Shown here: positions 1 through 7,136 of the stretch, in pieces | How the letters are laid out: the number at the start of each line of letters is the position of its first letter | How positions within the stretch are numbered: the stretch's first letter is position 1 | DNA from: an uncultured Eubacteriales bacterium | Lineage (GTDB): Bacteria > Bacillota > Clostridia > Peptostreptococcales > Anaerovoracaceae | Assembly (NCBI GenBank): GCA_900542245.1 | Contig: UQMQ01000108.1 | Span: forward strand, 1-7,954 | Length of the DNA: 7,954 nucleotides | Direction of reading: 5' to 3' | Program-made: the position numbers and the translations under genes | Notes under the pieces: generated by a model | Told to the model about the DNA's origin: nothing | The model's input: only the letters and a program-made list of their open reading frames with translations | The model's database searches: none

Positions 1-291
1 CGTATTTTAGGGCATACCTCGCAGGCAACGCGGGATGAGCCGAATGAGCCTGTTAGCGATAGATTTCTGGCTTCTAACCGTGCCACAGAGGTTTTGCTTT
101 ATATTCAGACGAAAAACATTATAGACCCCGCGAAGCTTGTGGCCTGCTCCTATGGACAATTTAGGCCAATCAGCTCCTTTGACACAAAGGAGAGCAGAGC
201 GAAAAACCGCAGAGTTGAGGTTCTGATTACGAAAAACGACAGTAAGCAGATGTCTTTGGAGGAATATTACAAGGAAATTCAGATTGAATAG
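1..291 (+). CDS. OmpA/MotB-type peptidoglycan-binding protein, C-terminal part only
   Basis: This is the last 96 codons of a gene that starts left of the window; the frame is open from base 1 to TAG 289-291. The visible part is an OmpA/MotB C-terminal domain, which anchors motor stators or envelope proteins to peptidoglycan. It has GHTS at residues 4-7, an LASNRATEV stretch (23-31) matching the family's LSxxRAxxV helix, SYGQFRPI (about 53-60) and the hallmark RAKNRRVEVLI near 68-78. The gap between GHT and RA is long, as in flagellar MotB rather than in short OmpA domains, and the usual Asp of GHTD is Ser here. The stretch is AT-rich compared with genes further right. No other motility gene is visible. 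MotB, a MotB-like stator such as ZorB, or another OmpA-family protein all remain possible, because the N-terminal membrane helix lies outside the window. Confidence 0.78.
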   Translation, partial: RILGHTSQATRDEPNEPVSDRFLASNRATEVLLYIQTKNIIDPAKLVACSYGQFRPISSFDTKESRAKNRRVEVLITKNDSKQMSLEEYYKEIQIE

Positions 292-942
292 GTGCTTATA
301 GGGAAGAAAAAAGAAGGTCATATCAGGATCTCTGTTGGAAATTTTTGTTTATATTCCTTGCTCTATATTCTGCTCTGGTTTGGAATCAATCTGATTTCTG
401 CATTTTGTGAAGAAAGTGCGAAAAATTTTCTTCTGGATGTAATGAACATGAAGAATTGGCTCATTTTCTTTTCTCAACTTCCCGCGTTTTTTTACAACTT
501 TCTTTTTTGCTTTGGCGAAGAATATGGGGGGAGATATTTTTTGCAGCCAAAGCTGCAGGAACGATACGGGAGATGGAAAGGAGTTGTTATACTAGGATTT
601 GTTTGGGGGATCTGGCACTTGCCGTTGAATTTGTTTTACTACAGTACTCCGGAGAACTGGAAATATGCAATCAGCAGTCAGATTTTGGGATGCATTGTTT
701 TAGCCATTATTTTTGCAAAGCTCTATAACATGATGAATAGCTTGGTTATGATCATGTGGATGCACTATATTCACAATTTACTGGGAACTATTTTTTATGC
801 CGAGAATGGTGATAGTGAAAAAGGATCGTGACAAGCTGTGGTACTGGCATTTGTCTCACAACTGATACTGATAGGTTTCATCCTGCTTTTAGAGAAGGAG
901 AAAAAATTAAGATATTTCGTACATAAAAGATCAAAGAAATAA
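292..942 (+). pseudogene. CPBP-family intramembrane protease-like protein, interrupted by in-frame TGA
   Basis: The frame from GTG 292 gives 179 residues carrying all three CPBP (Abi/CAAX protease) motifs: GEEYGGR (75-81, EExxxR), WGIWHLP (105-111, WxxxH) and HYIHN (158-162, HxxxN). Hydrophobic helices lie near 17-38, 56-74, 97-115 and 128-145. The family cleaves or modifies substrates inside the membrane; in bacteria members serve bacteriocin immunity or protein maturation, and no substrate can be inferred here. TGA 829-831 ends the frame, but the same frame then runs 36 more codons to TAA 940-942 and encodes a typical last helix (VVLAFVSQLILIGFILLL) with a Lys/Arg-rich tail. A single change of a TGG or CGA codon would explain this. 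Fewer helices than usual precede the EE motif, so the N-terminus may also be short. The start is uncertain: GTG 292 directly follows the upstream TAG and the nearest AAGGAA (271-276) is about 15 bases away. Confidence 0.72.
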
Positions 943-943
943 G

Positions 944-992
944 AAAAGCGCGACGGTCACACACTTCACTGTGCTGTGATAGTCGCGCTTTT
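944..992. terminator. Bidirectional hairpin terminator between convergent units
   Basis: A perfect 11-base inverted repeat, AAAAGCGCGAC (944-954) and GTCGCGCTTTT (982-992), encloses 27 bases. These can pair further (GTCACA 956-961 with TGTGAT 975-980, one G-U) after one mismatch. The A-run on one side and T-run on the other give a U-tract in both directions. It starts two bases after TAA 940-942 and lies 21 bases beyond the bioY stop, so it can end both convergent transcripts. Confidence 0.85.
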
Positions 993-1013
993 AAATAGCA
1001 AATGTTGCAGGCG

Positions 1014-1565
1014 CTACAGCTTGATCAGGTTCGTATGCCGCAGTCTCTGCACGAGCAGGGCTGCGAGTGCGATTTTGATCGCATCAAACGGCAGGAACGG
1101 GATGACGCATTGTGCGAGGCCGACAGCGAAGGTGATGTCCATCAGGTGTACATACCAGAGTGTACCAAAAGCGTAGCAGGCAAGAACGCCCAGAATCATG
1201 GCGCCGACCAGCGCCCAGAAGGACTTGGTGCGGGAGGCGATGAAACCGACGATGCCCGCGCAGAGGATGTACCCGACGATGTAGCCGCCGGTCGGACCGG
1301 CGATGACGTGCAGGCCGCCGTTAAACCCTGCGAATACCGGCAGACCGACACAGCCGAGCAGGACATAGACGAGCTGCGTCAGGGTGCCGTATTTGAAGCC
1401 CAGACAGCCTGCGGACAGCAGGACGCCGAGTACGGCGAGATTGATCGGCACGCCGGACGGCAGCGGGATCGCGATCCAGGAGCAGACGACCATAACGGCA
1501 GCGAAAACGCCGCAGATAACAAGAGGATAAGCGGTTGTTGCTTTAGTTTTTGTGTTTGTGTTCAT
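1014..1565 (-). CDS. bioY: BioY, biotin ECF transporter substrate-binding (S) component
   Basis: The 183-residue product is an integral membrane protein of the usual BioY length, with about six hydrophobic segments. It captures biotin at the cell surface, alone or with the shared ECF energizing module (EcfA/EcfA'/EcfT), which is not in this window. Family hallmarks are GLPVFAG (74-80), GPTGGYIVGY (90-99) and a C-terminal PFLPFDAIK (156-164), which is conserved in the last helices. The ATG at 1565 is preceded by a modest ribosome-binding site (AAGTGAG, about 10 bases upstream). The gene lies 101 bases downstream of birA on the same strand with no convincing terminator between, so both are probably transcribed from the birA promoter. 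It ends just before the bidirectional hairpin at 944-992. Identification is firm; membership of the birA transcript is inferred from position. Confidence 0.93.
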   Translation of the reverse strand: MNTNTKTKATTAYPLVICGVFAAVMVVCSWIAIPLPSGVPINLAVLGVLLSAGCLGFKYGTLTQLVYVLLGCVGLPVFAGFNGGLHVIAGPTGGYIVGYILCAGIVGFIASRTKSFWALVGAMILGVLACYAFGTLWYVHLMDITFAVGLAQCVIPFLPFDAIKIALAALLVQRLRHTNLIKL

Positions 1566-1629
1566 TTCTTAATCTCACTTTCCGGTTATATGGGATGCTG
1601 CGGAACCGAGCTCTGTACGAAGGCTCCAC

Positions 1630-1646
1630 AAAATCATAGCGATTTT
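1630..1646. repeat. Short palindrome in the birA-bioY gap
   Basis: AAAATC (1630-1635) and GATTTT (1641-1646) form a 6-base inverted repeat with a 5-base centre, between the birA stop and the bioY start. It is AT-rich, lacks a following T-run in the direction of transcription and does not resemble a BirA box, so it is neither a convincing terminator nor a recognised operator. It may be chance. Confidence 0.3.
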
Positions 1647-1666
1647 ACTGTTTATAGCTTATGTAC

Positions 1667-2680
1667 TCAGTCGTATACCTTGCGGACGGTGATCTCTCCG
1701 GTCGATAAGGTCTCCATCTGGCGCGATTTGATTCCCTCCAGATACTCGACGACCAACCCGCCGGTTTCATCGATATCGATGGCACGCGCGCGAATGCCCT
1801 CCGAAAGGCGGTTATCGGGTCTGCCGATGGCGCGTGCGATGGCAGGATTGAAGATCAGAATCTGCTGTCCGAGGATGAAAGAACGCGCGCGGTAGTCGCG
1901 GACGATCTTCGCGCGGTCAAAATGCGCGAGCATATCAAAAAATTCGTTGGCAATCGCGGCGATCAGCGCGTTGCGGTCAAAGCTTTCCTGTGGCTTGTCG
2001 AGAAAGGTCGCGACCTCCCGGAGCTCCGGCGGCATCGCCGCGTCCTCGAAGCAGTTGATGCCGATACCGACGATGATCTTTTGAATCTCCCCCGTCTCAA
2101 AATTTGTCTCTGCTTCTGTCAAAATACCGCAGAGCTTTTTTTCGTTGAGGTAAATATCATTGACCCACTTGATCTTTGGATGCAATCCCGTCAAGGATTC
2201 CAAGGCGCGGCAGACTGCGACCGCGGTCATCGTGGTGACGAGCATCGCCTGGCTCAGTTCGAGCTGCGGACAGAAAGCGAAGCTCATGTAGATGCCCTTG
2301 CCTGCCGGGGAGTAGAAGCTGCGCCCCAGTCTGCCGCGTCCGGCAGTCTGTTCCTCAGAAACGACAAGCTGCGGCAGGGAAAGCTCCGAGAGCGTCTTGG
2401 CATAATTGTTCGTGGAGTCCACCTTGTCGAGAAGGTGGAGCTTGAGCGGAACGTGCAGGGCTTCGCAGATCGCGTCCCGCGTCAAAATATCCGCTTTTTG
2501 GCGCAGACGATAACCGGTGCTCGGCAGGCTTTCGATTGTGTAGCCCTGCGCCTGCAGCGCTTTGACGGCTTTCCAGATCGCGTTTCTGGATACGCCGAGG
2601 GTGTCCGCAAGCTCCTGCCCGGAGGCATAGCGCCCTTCCTTTTGTGCGAGCAGGGCGAGTAATTCCGTTTTGGTCGACAT
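1667..2680 (-). CDS. birA: BirA, biotin-protein ligase and biotin operon repressor
   Basis: The 337-residue product has the full bifunctional layout. An N-terminal winged helix-turn-helix occupies about 3-60 (GQELADTLGVSRNAIWKAVK). The central ligase domain carries the biotinyl-AMP loop GRGRLGR (114-120), KWVND (171-175), KKLCGILTE (181-189, containing the catalytic Lys) and VGIGIN (204-209). A C-terminal SH3-like domain covers about 270-335. It makes biotinyl-AMP from biotin and ATP and attaches biotin to carboxylase carrier proteins; the HTH form also represses biotin genes when loaded with biotinyl-AMP. ATG 2680 is chosen over the in-frame GTG 2689 because AAGGAG lies 8 bases before the ATG but abuts the GTG. 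It is the first gene of a unit with bioY, behind a consensus promoter and a BirA-box-like repeat, so self-repression is likely. Function is firm and regulation is inferred. Confidence 0.95.
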   Translation of the reverse strand: MSTKTELLALLAQKEGRYASGQELADTLGVSRNAIWKAVKALQAQGYTIESLPSTGYRLRQKADILTRDAICEALHVPLKLHLLDKVDSTNNYAKTLSELSLPQLVVSEEQTAGRGRLGRSFYSPAGKGIYMSFAFCPQLELSQAMLVTTMTAVAVCRALESLTGLHPKIKWVNDIYLNEKKLCGILTEAETNFETGEIQKIIVGIGINCFEDAAMPPELREVATFLDKPQESFDRNALIAAIANEFFDMLAHFDRAKIVRDYRARSFILGQQILIFNPAIARAIGRPDNRLSEGIRARAIDIDETGGLVVEYLEGIKSRQMETLSTGEITVRKVYD

Positions 2681-2772
2681 CGATGCCACTCCTTTCCCGC
2701 GCCTTGCGGCTGTCCTTCGTCAGACAGAGTATCGCGAGGCGAACGATCAAATGATTCCATGACCATGACAAG

Positions 2773-2801
2773 AGTATACCGCGCGCGCAGGTGCTTGTCA
2801 A
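2773..2801 (-). promoter_or_regulatory. Consensus sigma-A promoter of birA-bioY
   Basis: On the minus strand a perfect -35 box TTGACA (2801-2796) is followed after exactly 17 bases by TATACT (2778-2773), one mismatch from the consensus -10. The spacer holds a GC-rich CGCGCGCG stretch. Transcription should start near 2766, giving a leader of roughly 85 bases before the birA ATG. No hairpin resembling a riboswitch or attenuator was recognised in that leader. Confidence 0.85.
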
Positions 2802-2826
2802 CTATAAAAATAGATAAAGGTGACAA
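2795..2826. promoter_or_regulatory. Inverted repeat over birA -35 box, probable BirA operator
   Basis: TTGTCAAC (2795-2802) and GGTGACAA (2819-2826) are inverted half-sites separated by 16 AT-rich bases. Symmetry extends outward to GCTTGTCAAC/GGTGACAAGC, with 9 of 10 positions complementary. The half-sites resemble the known BirA box (TTGTTAAC or TTGTAAAC types, in inverted pairs with an AT-rich centre). The left half contains the birA -35 hexamer, so bound BirA dimer would block RNA polymerase. The assignment rests on pattern, spacing and position next to birA. Confidence 0.6.
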
Positions 2827-2828
2827 GC

Positions 2829-2983
2829 GGCGGGAAGGCGGGTATCGAAGGTCAATCTGGAAACGTTGCAAAGAAAACGGCGGCGCGAGAAGCTTCAAGA
2901 CAGCACGGGGCGGGCTAAAGATAAAAAGAAAGCGCTAAGACAGGCAATTCACACGCTTTTCACTTTAATTTCGATGTAATCTG
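2829..2983. other. Intergenic stretch without a recognised gene or site
   Basis: This lies between the BirA-box-like repeat and the candidate promoter of the CNNM/CorC gene. It is purine-rich, with no reading frame carrying a ribosome-binding site. A weak inverted repeat (GAAAGCG 2928-2934 and CGCTTTT 2954-2960) is present but too short to call. No magnesium-responsive leader was recognised; the probable transcription start lies downstream of this stretch in any case. Confidence 0.5.
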
Positions 2984-2992
2984 TGGTAAGAT
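2984..2992 (+). promoter_or_regulatory. Candidate extended -10 promoter for the CNNM/CorC-secA unit
   Basis: TGG-TAAGAT provides a TGn extension and a -10-like hexamer (2987-2992) about 65 bases before the ATG at 3057. A poor -35 (TTTAAT, 2964-2969) sits 17 bases upstream. An overlapping GATAAT (2990-2995) is an alternative -10. The region is AT-rich compared with its flanks. The exact box is uncertain. Confidence 0.35.
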
Positions 2993-3056
2993 AATTACTG
3001 CGTGGGGATACAGACAACGCCTTTGCCTGCCTCGCGTGAAAGGAAATGAAAAAAAT

Positions 3057-4310
3057 ATGATAACAAAAATCATTTGGATTGTCGTGCTGCTGGGCTTTTC
3101 CGCCTATTTCTCGGCAACAGAAACCGCCTTTACCTCTGTCAACCGCATCCGGATCAAAAATCTGGCGAATGACGGCAATCGGCGGGCACGCGATGTGTTC
3201 GAGCTTTCTGAGCAGTTCGACACAGTGCTTTCGACACTGCTGGTAGGCAATAACATCGTCAATATCGCGCTGACCTCGCTGGCGACAGTGCTGTGTCTGG
3301 AGTTGTATCCGGTCTACGGCGCGACGGTATCGACCATCGCGACGACGGTCGTAGTGCTGATCTTCGGCGAGATTTCACCGAAGAGTCTTGCCAAGGAAAG
3401 CCCTGAGAAGTTCTCGATGTTTTCCGCGCCGCTGCTCAAATTTTTCATGGTGATTCTGGCACCGATTAACTGGATTTTCAGCGGGTGGAAAAAGCTGTTG
3501 GCGTTGGTCTTCCGTACCGGCGATACCAAGCCGATCACCGAGGATGAGCTACTGACGCTGGTGGAGGAGGCAGAGACCGAGGGCGGCATCGACGGGCAGC
3601 AGAGCGAGCTGATCCAGAACGCGATCGAGTTCAACGACCTGGAAGCCTGGGACGTGCTGACGCCGCGCGTGGATATCAAAGCGATCGAGATTGATGAGGG
3701 CAAGGACGAGATTGCGGCGCTTTTTTTGAGCACCGGATTTTCGAGACTGCCGGTCTATGAGGACGACCTTGACAATATCGTCGGCGTGCTGAATCAAAAA
3801 GATTTTCATAATTATATTAAAGGTACAGACGTTCCGGTCTCCTCCTATGTCAAGCCGGTCATCTTCGTGGCGGGGTCCATGAAGATTTCGCAGCTACTCA
3901 AGAAGCTGCAGCTTGGCAAAACGCATATCGCGATCATCGTCGATGAGTACGGCGGGACTTCGGGACTGGTGACGATGGAGGATATCATCGAGGAGCTGGT
4001 CGGCGAGATTTATGACGAGCACGACGCGGTGCAGCTGCAGGACATCGTGCAGCAGCAGGACGGCTCTTACCGCGTGCTTTGCGGGACGAATCTGGATAAG
4101 ATGTTCGACTACTTTGATGTAGAAGAAGATATTGACGCGACAACGGTCAATGGTTGGGTGGTGCTGCAGCTCGACAAGCTCCCAAGTGTGGGGGACAGCT
4201 TTGTCTATGAGGCAGACTACAAGCGTTTTGAAGTGAAAGTAACCAAGGCAGACAGCCGCAAGGCGCTCGAAATCAACATGATTGTGACAGAGCTGCCGCG
4301 AGACGAGTAG
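3057..4310 (+). CDS. CNNM/CorC-family membrane protein with paired CBS domains
   Basis: The 417-residue product shows the full layout of the hemolysin-C/CorC/MpfA family. The CNNM (DUF21) membrane domain covers about 1-155, with FSATETAFTS (18-27), GNNIVN (64-69) and GEISPKSLA (104-112). Two CBS domains follow, at about 203-255 and 265-320, the second with DEYGGTSGLVTMEDIIEELV. A C-terminal CorC/HlyC regulatory domain occupies about 335-412. Characterised relatives export magnesium or mediate magnesium/cobalt resistance, with the CBS pair sensing nucleotide; 'hemolysin' in older annotations is probably misleading. ATG 3057 is preferred, with AAAGGA 12 bases upstream. An in-frame GTG at 3036 has no ribosome-binding site. 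The gene is 20 bases before secA with no terminator between, so the two are probably cotranscribed. Family is firm; the transported ion is inferred. Confidence 0.9.
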   Translation: MITKIIWIVVLLGFSAYFSATETAFTSVNRIRIKNLANDGNRRARDVFELSEQFDTVLSTLLVGNNIVNIALTSLATVLCLELYPVYGATVSTIATTVVVLIFGEISPKSLAKESPEKFSMFSAPLLKFFMVILAPINWIFSGWKKLLALVFRTGDTKPITEDELLTLVEEAETEGGIDGQQSELIQNAIEFNDLEAWDVLTPRVDIKAIEIDEGKDEIAALFLSTGFSRLPVYEDDLDNIVGVLNQKDFHNYIKGTDVPVSSYVKPVIFVAGSMKISQLLKKLQLGKTHIAIIVDEYGGTSGLVTMEDIIEELVGEIYDEHDAVQLQDIVQQQDGSYRVLCGTNLDKMFDYFDVEEDIDATTVNGWVVLQLDKLPSVGDSFVYEADYKRFEVKVTKADSRKALEINMIVTELPRDE

Positions 4311-4330
4311 AAAGGGAATAGGAAACCGAA

Positions 4331-7123
4331 ATGGGATTGATGGAGAAGATCTTTGGTGATATCAACACCAAGGAGGTAAAAAAAGTAGAAAAAATTGCAG
4401 ATCAGGTCATGGCGCTGGAGGATCAGATGGCGGCACTGACCGATGAAGAGCTGAAGGCCAAGACGCCGGAGTTCAAGGAACGGCTTGCAAACGGCGAAAC
4501 GCTGGATGACCTTTTGCCGGAGGCGTTTGCGGTCTGCCGTGAGGCGGCGTGGAGAAGTGTCGGCATGAAGCACTTCAAGGTGCAGGTCATCGGCGGTATC
4601 GTTCTGCATCAGGGTCGCATCGCCGAGATGAAAACCGGTGAAGGTAAGACGCTGGTCGCGACGCTGCCGACCTATCTGAATGCGCTCGCGGGCAAGGGCG
4701 TTCACGTGATTACGGTCAATGATTATCTGGCAAAGCGTGACGCGGAATGGATGGGTAAGATCTACACGTTCTTGGGGCTGAGCGTCGGCTGCGTGGTGCA
4801 CGGCATCTCAGACAAGACCCGCAAGGCCGCTTACCGGGCCGATATTACATACGGAACCAACAACGAATTCGGCTTTGATTATCTGCGGGATAACATGGTC
4901 ATTTACAAGGATCAGCTGACGCAGAGAGAGCTGAATTACGCGATCATCGACGAAGTGGACTCGATCCTCATCGATGAGGCGCGAACGCCGCTGATTATTT
5001 CCGGACAGGGTGATGAATCGACCGACTTGTATCGGATCGCGAACAAATTTGTCAATACGCTGTATGAGGGCGAGGACGCCGACTATACGATTGAGGAAAA
5101 GGAAAAACGCGTCAGTTTGACCGAACAGGGTGTTTCCAAGGCAGAGGCGTTCTTTAAGATTGAGAATTTCGGCGATCCGGAGAATATGGAAATCAACCAC
5201 CATGTGGTCGAGGCACTCAAGGCAAAGGCGATCATGAAGCGGGATGTCGACTATATCGTCAAGGACGGAGAAATCGTCATCGTCGATGAGTTTACGGGCC
5301 GTCTGATGTTCGGCAGACGCTACAGCAATGGTTTGCATCAGGCAATCGAGGCGAAGGAGGGCGTACTGGTCCGTTCCGAGTCCAAGACGCTGGCGACCAT
5401 TACGCTGCAGAACTATTTCAGAATGTATAACAAGCTGGCAGGTATGACCGGTACGGCAAAGACGGAAGAGGACGAATTCCGCGATATCTATAACATGGAC
5501 GTTGTGGTGATCCCGACCAACAAACCGGTCATCAGAGAGGACCTTGACGACGCGATCTTTGCGAAGGAGCCTGCAAAATTCCACGCGATCGTGGAACGCA
5601 TCGCGGAGGTACATGAGACCGGACAACCGGTGCTGGTCGGCACGATTTCCATTGAGATTTCCGAAAAACTGAGCGCGATGCTCAAGAAACGCGGTATCAA
5701 GCATAATGTCCTCAATGCCAAGCAGCATGAAAAGGAGGCGGAGATCGTCTCCGAGGCAGGTCGTCTGGGCGCCGTCACGATCGCAACCAACATGGCGGGT
5801 CGTGGTACCGACATTATTCTGGGTGGCAATCCGGAATTTGAGGCGAAGCGTGAAATGAAAGCCAAGGAGTTTACCGACGAGCAGATTTCATTCGCGACCA
5901 GCTTCGTGGCGAGTGATGATCCGGAGCTGCTGCATGCGCGTGAAATGTTCAAGGAGCTTCTGGAAAAATATAAGGAAGAACGCGCGGACGAGCAGGCGCA
6001 GGTCAGAGCGCTCGGCGGTCTGTGCATCATCGGCACCGAGCGGCACGAGTCGCGCCGTATCGACAACCAGCTGCGCGGCCGTTCCGGTCGTCAGGGCGAC
6101 CCGGGACAGACGCAGTTCTTCATTTCGCTGGAGGACGATCTGATGCGTCTGTTCGGCGGAGAACGCGTGCAGGGAATTATGGAAAAATTCGGCATGCAGG
6201 ATGAACCGATCGCGGCGGGGATGCTTTCCAAGACGATCGAGAACGCGCAGAAAAAGGTCGAAAGCCGTAACTTTGAAATTCGTAAATACGTTCTGCAGTA
6301 CGATAATGTTATGAACAAGCAGAGAGAGGTCATTTACGAGCAGCGCCGCAAGGTATTGTTCGGCGAGGATCTGAAGGGATCGATTCTGGAGATGATGGAG
6401 GACCTCATTCACAATATCGTTGTGCCGATTACGGTAGATAGCAAGTTTGCGGAGGAGTGGGACTTCGAGCTGCTCAACAAGAATCTTGCGCGCCTGACCG
6501 ACCGTTTCGGCGGCATGCACTATACGAAGGAGGAGCTGCAGCGTTTGGATGCCGAGAAACTGGAAGCAGATGTTGTCGATGCGTTCAAGCGTTTGTACGA
6601 CGAAAAGGAAGCGGAGATCGGCGCAGCGCACATGCGTGAGGTCGAAAAGATGATCCTGCTGCGCGTGGTCGATAACCGCTGGATGGATCATATCGATGCC
6701 ATGGACGATCTGAAGCAGGGTATCGGACTGCGTTCTCTGGGTCACATCGACCCGGCGATCGCGTACTCCAACGAGGGTTACGATATGTTCGAGGAAATGA
6801 TCGGGGACATTCGGGAGGAAACTGTGCGTTTCTGCTTCAATGTGACGGTCAATACCTCTTCCGAGAGAAAGAAGGTCATCGCAGGCGGCGAGGGCCGCAA
6901 GGAGGATTATCAGGATGAGGCTGCACGGCCGACGGTGCGCAGAGGACCGTCTGTCGGAGGCGGCGCCGGACAGATGCCGCAGGCGGCACCGAAGCCGGAG
7001 GACGCGCGCAAGCCGGAAACCTTCCGGCGCGAGATGCCGAAGGTCGGCAGGAACGACCCGTGTCCATGCGGCAGCGGCAAGAAGTATAAGAACTGCTGCA
7101 TGAATAAGGATTTAGAGCAGTAA
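4331..7123 (+). CDS. secA: SecA, preprotein translocase ATPase
   Basis: The 930-residue product is the motor that drives unfolded preproteins through SecYEG by ATP hydrolysis at the inner face of the membrane. The first nucleotide-binding domain carries MKTGEGKT (100-107, Walker A), IIDEVDSILIDEARTPLIISG around 205-225 (DEVD 207-210, Walker B) and, between its halves, the preprotein-crosslinking domain. The second has TNMAGRGTD (486-494), GTERHESRRIDNQ and RGRSGRQGD (582-590). The helical scaffold includes KYVLQYDNVMNKQREVIYEQR. A Gly/Pro-rich linker leads to the zinc-binding tail CPCGSGKKYKNCC (911-923), which binds SecB or phospholipid in relatives. About 62 residues (500-561) extend NBD2 compared with Bacillus SecA. 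AGGAAA lies 7 bases before ATG 4331. It follows the CNNM gene by 20 bases and ends at a terminator. prfB, often found next to secA, is absent. Confidence 0.98.
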   Translation: MGLMEKIFGDINTKEVKKVEKIADQVMALEDQMAALTDEELKAKTPEFKERLANGETLDDLLPEAFAVCREAAWRSVGMKHFKVQVIGGIVLHQGRIAEMKTGEGKTLVATLPTYLNALAGKGVHVITVNDYLAKRDAEWMGKIYTFLGLSVGCVVHGISDKTRKAAYRADITYGTNNEFGFDYLRDNMVIYKDQLTQRELNYAIIDEVDSILIDEARTPLIISGQGDESTDLYRIANKFVNTLYEGEDADYTIEEKEKRVSLTEQGVSKAEAFFKIENFGDPENMEINHHVVEALKAKAIMKRDVDYIVKDGEIVIVDEFTGRLMFGRRYSNGLHQAIEAKEGVLVRSESKTLATITLQNYFRMYNKLAGMTGTAKTEEDEFRDIYNMDVVVIPTNKPVIREDLDDAIFAKEPAKFHAIVERIAEVHETGQPVLVGTISIEISEKLSAMLKKRGIKHNVLNAKQHEKEAEIVSEAGRLGAVTIATNMAGRGTDIILGGNPEFEAKREMKAKEFTDEQISFATSFVASDDPELLHAREMFKELLEKYKEERADEQAQVRALGGLCIIGTERHESRRIDNQLRGRSGRQGDPGQTQFFISLEDDLMRLFGGERVQGIMEKFGMQDEPIAAGMLSKTIENAQKKVESRNFEIRKYVLQYDNVMNKQREVIYEQRRKVLFGEDLKGSILEMMEDLIHNIVVPITVDSKFAEEWDFELLNKNLARLTDRFGGMHYTKEELQRLDAEKLEADVVDAFKRLYDEKEAEIGAAHMREVEKMILLRVVDNRWMDHIDAMDDLKQGIGLRSLGHIDPAIAYSNEGYDMFEEMIGDIREETVRFCFNVTVNTSSERKKVIAGGEGRKEDYQDEAARPTVRRGPSVGGGAGQMPQAAPKPEDARKPETFRREMPKVGRNDPCPCGSGKKYKNCCMNKDLEQ

Positions 7124-7136
7124 ATAGCGTATGAGG

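Noticed and set aside
829..831. TGA read as tryptophan (altered genetic code)
   Set aside because: The long secA, birA, bioY and CNNM frames use TGG for Trp and contain no in-frame TGA, so the standard code applies.
1..942. Zorya-type defence system based on the MotB-like end
   Set aside because: ZorB would be followed by zorC/zorD or zorE; here a CPBP protein follows, and nothing resembling a helicase or nuclease is present on this side.
1002..1895. 297-residue plus-strand frame opposite bioY and birA
   Set aside because: It is antisense to two well-identified genes, has low-complexity Asp/Arg-rich composition and lacks recognisable motifs. It is a shadow of GC-rich coding sequence.
2681..2689. 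Earlier GTG start for birA at 2689
   Set aside because: The GTG overlaps the end of the AAGGAG ribosome-binding site, while ATG 2680 is at the correct 8-base distance.
2690..3056. Magnesium riboswitch ahead of the CNNM/CorC gene
   Set aside because: The leader after the candidate promoter is only about 55 bases, with no multi-helix structure or paired terminator recognised.
3036..3060. GTG 3036 start for the CNNM gene, and a 4-codon frame ATG 3046 to TGA 3058-3060
   Set aside because: The GTG has no ribosome-binding site upstream. The tiny frame starts one base after GGA, too close to be translated efficiently, although its TGA does overlap the chosen ATG.
5888..6745. 285-residue minus-strand frame opposite secA (and similar frames at 4808-5728 and 4217-4801)
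   Set aside because: They lie fully or mostly over secA codons, show no family motifs and have no promoter of their own.
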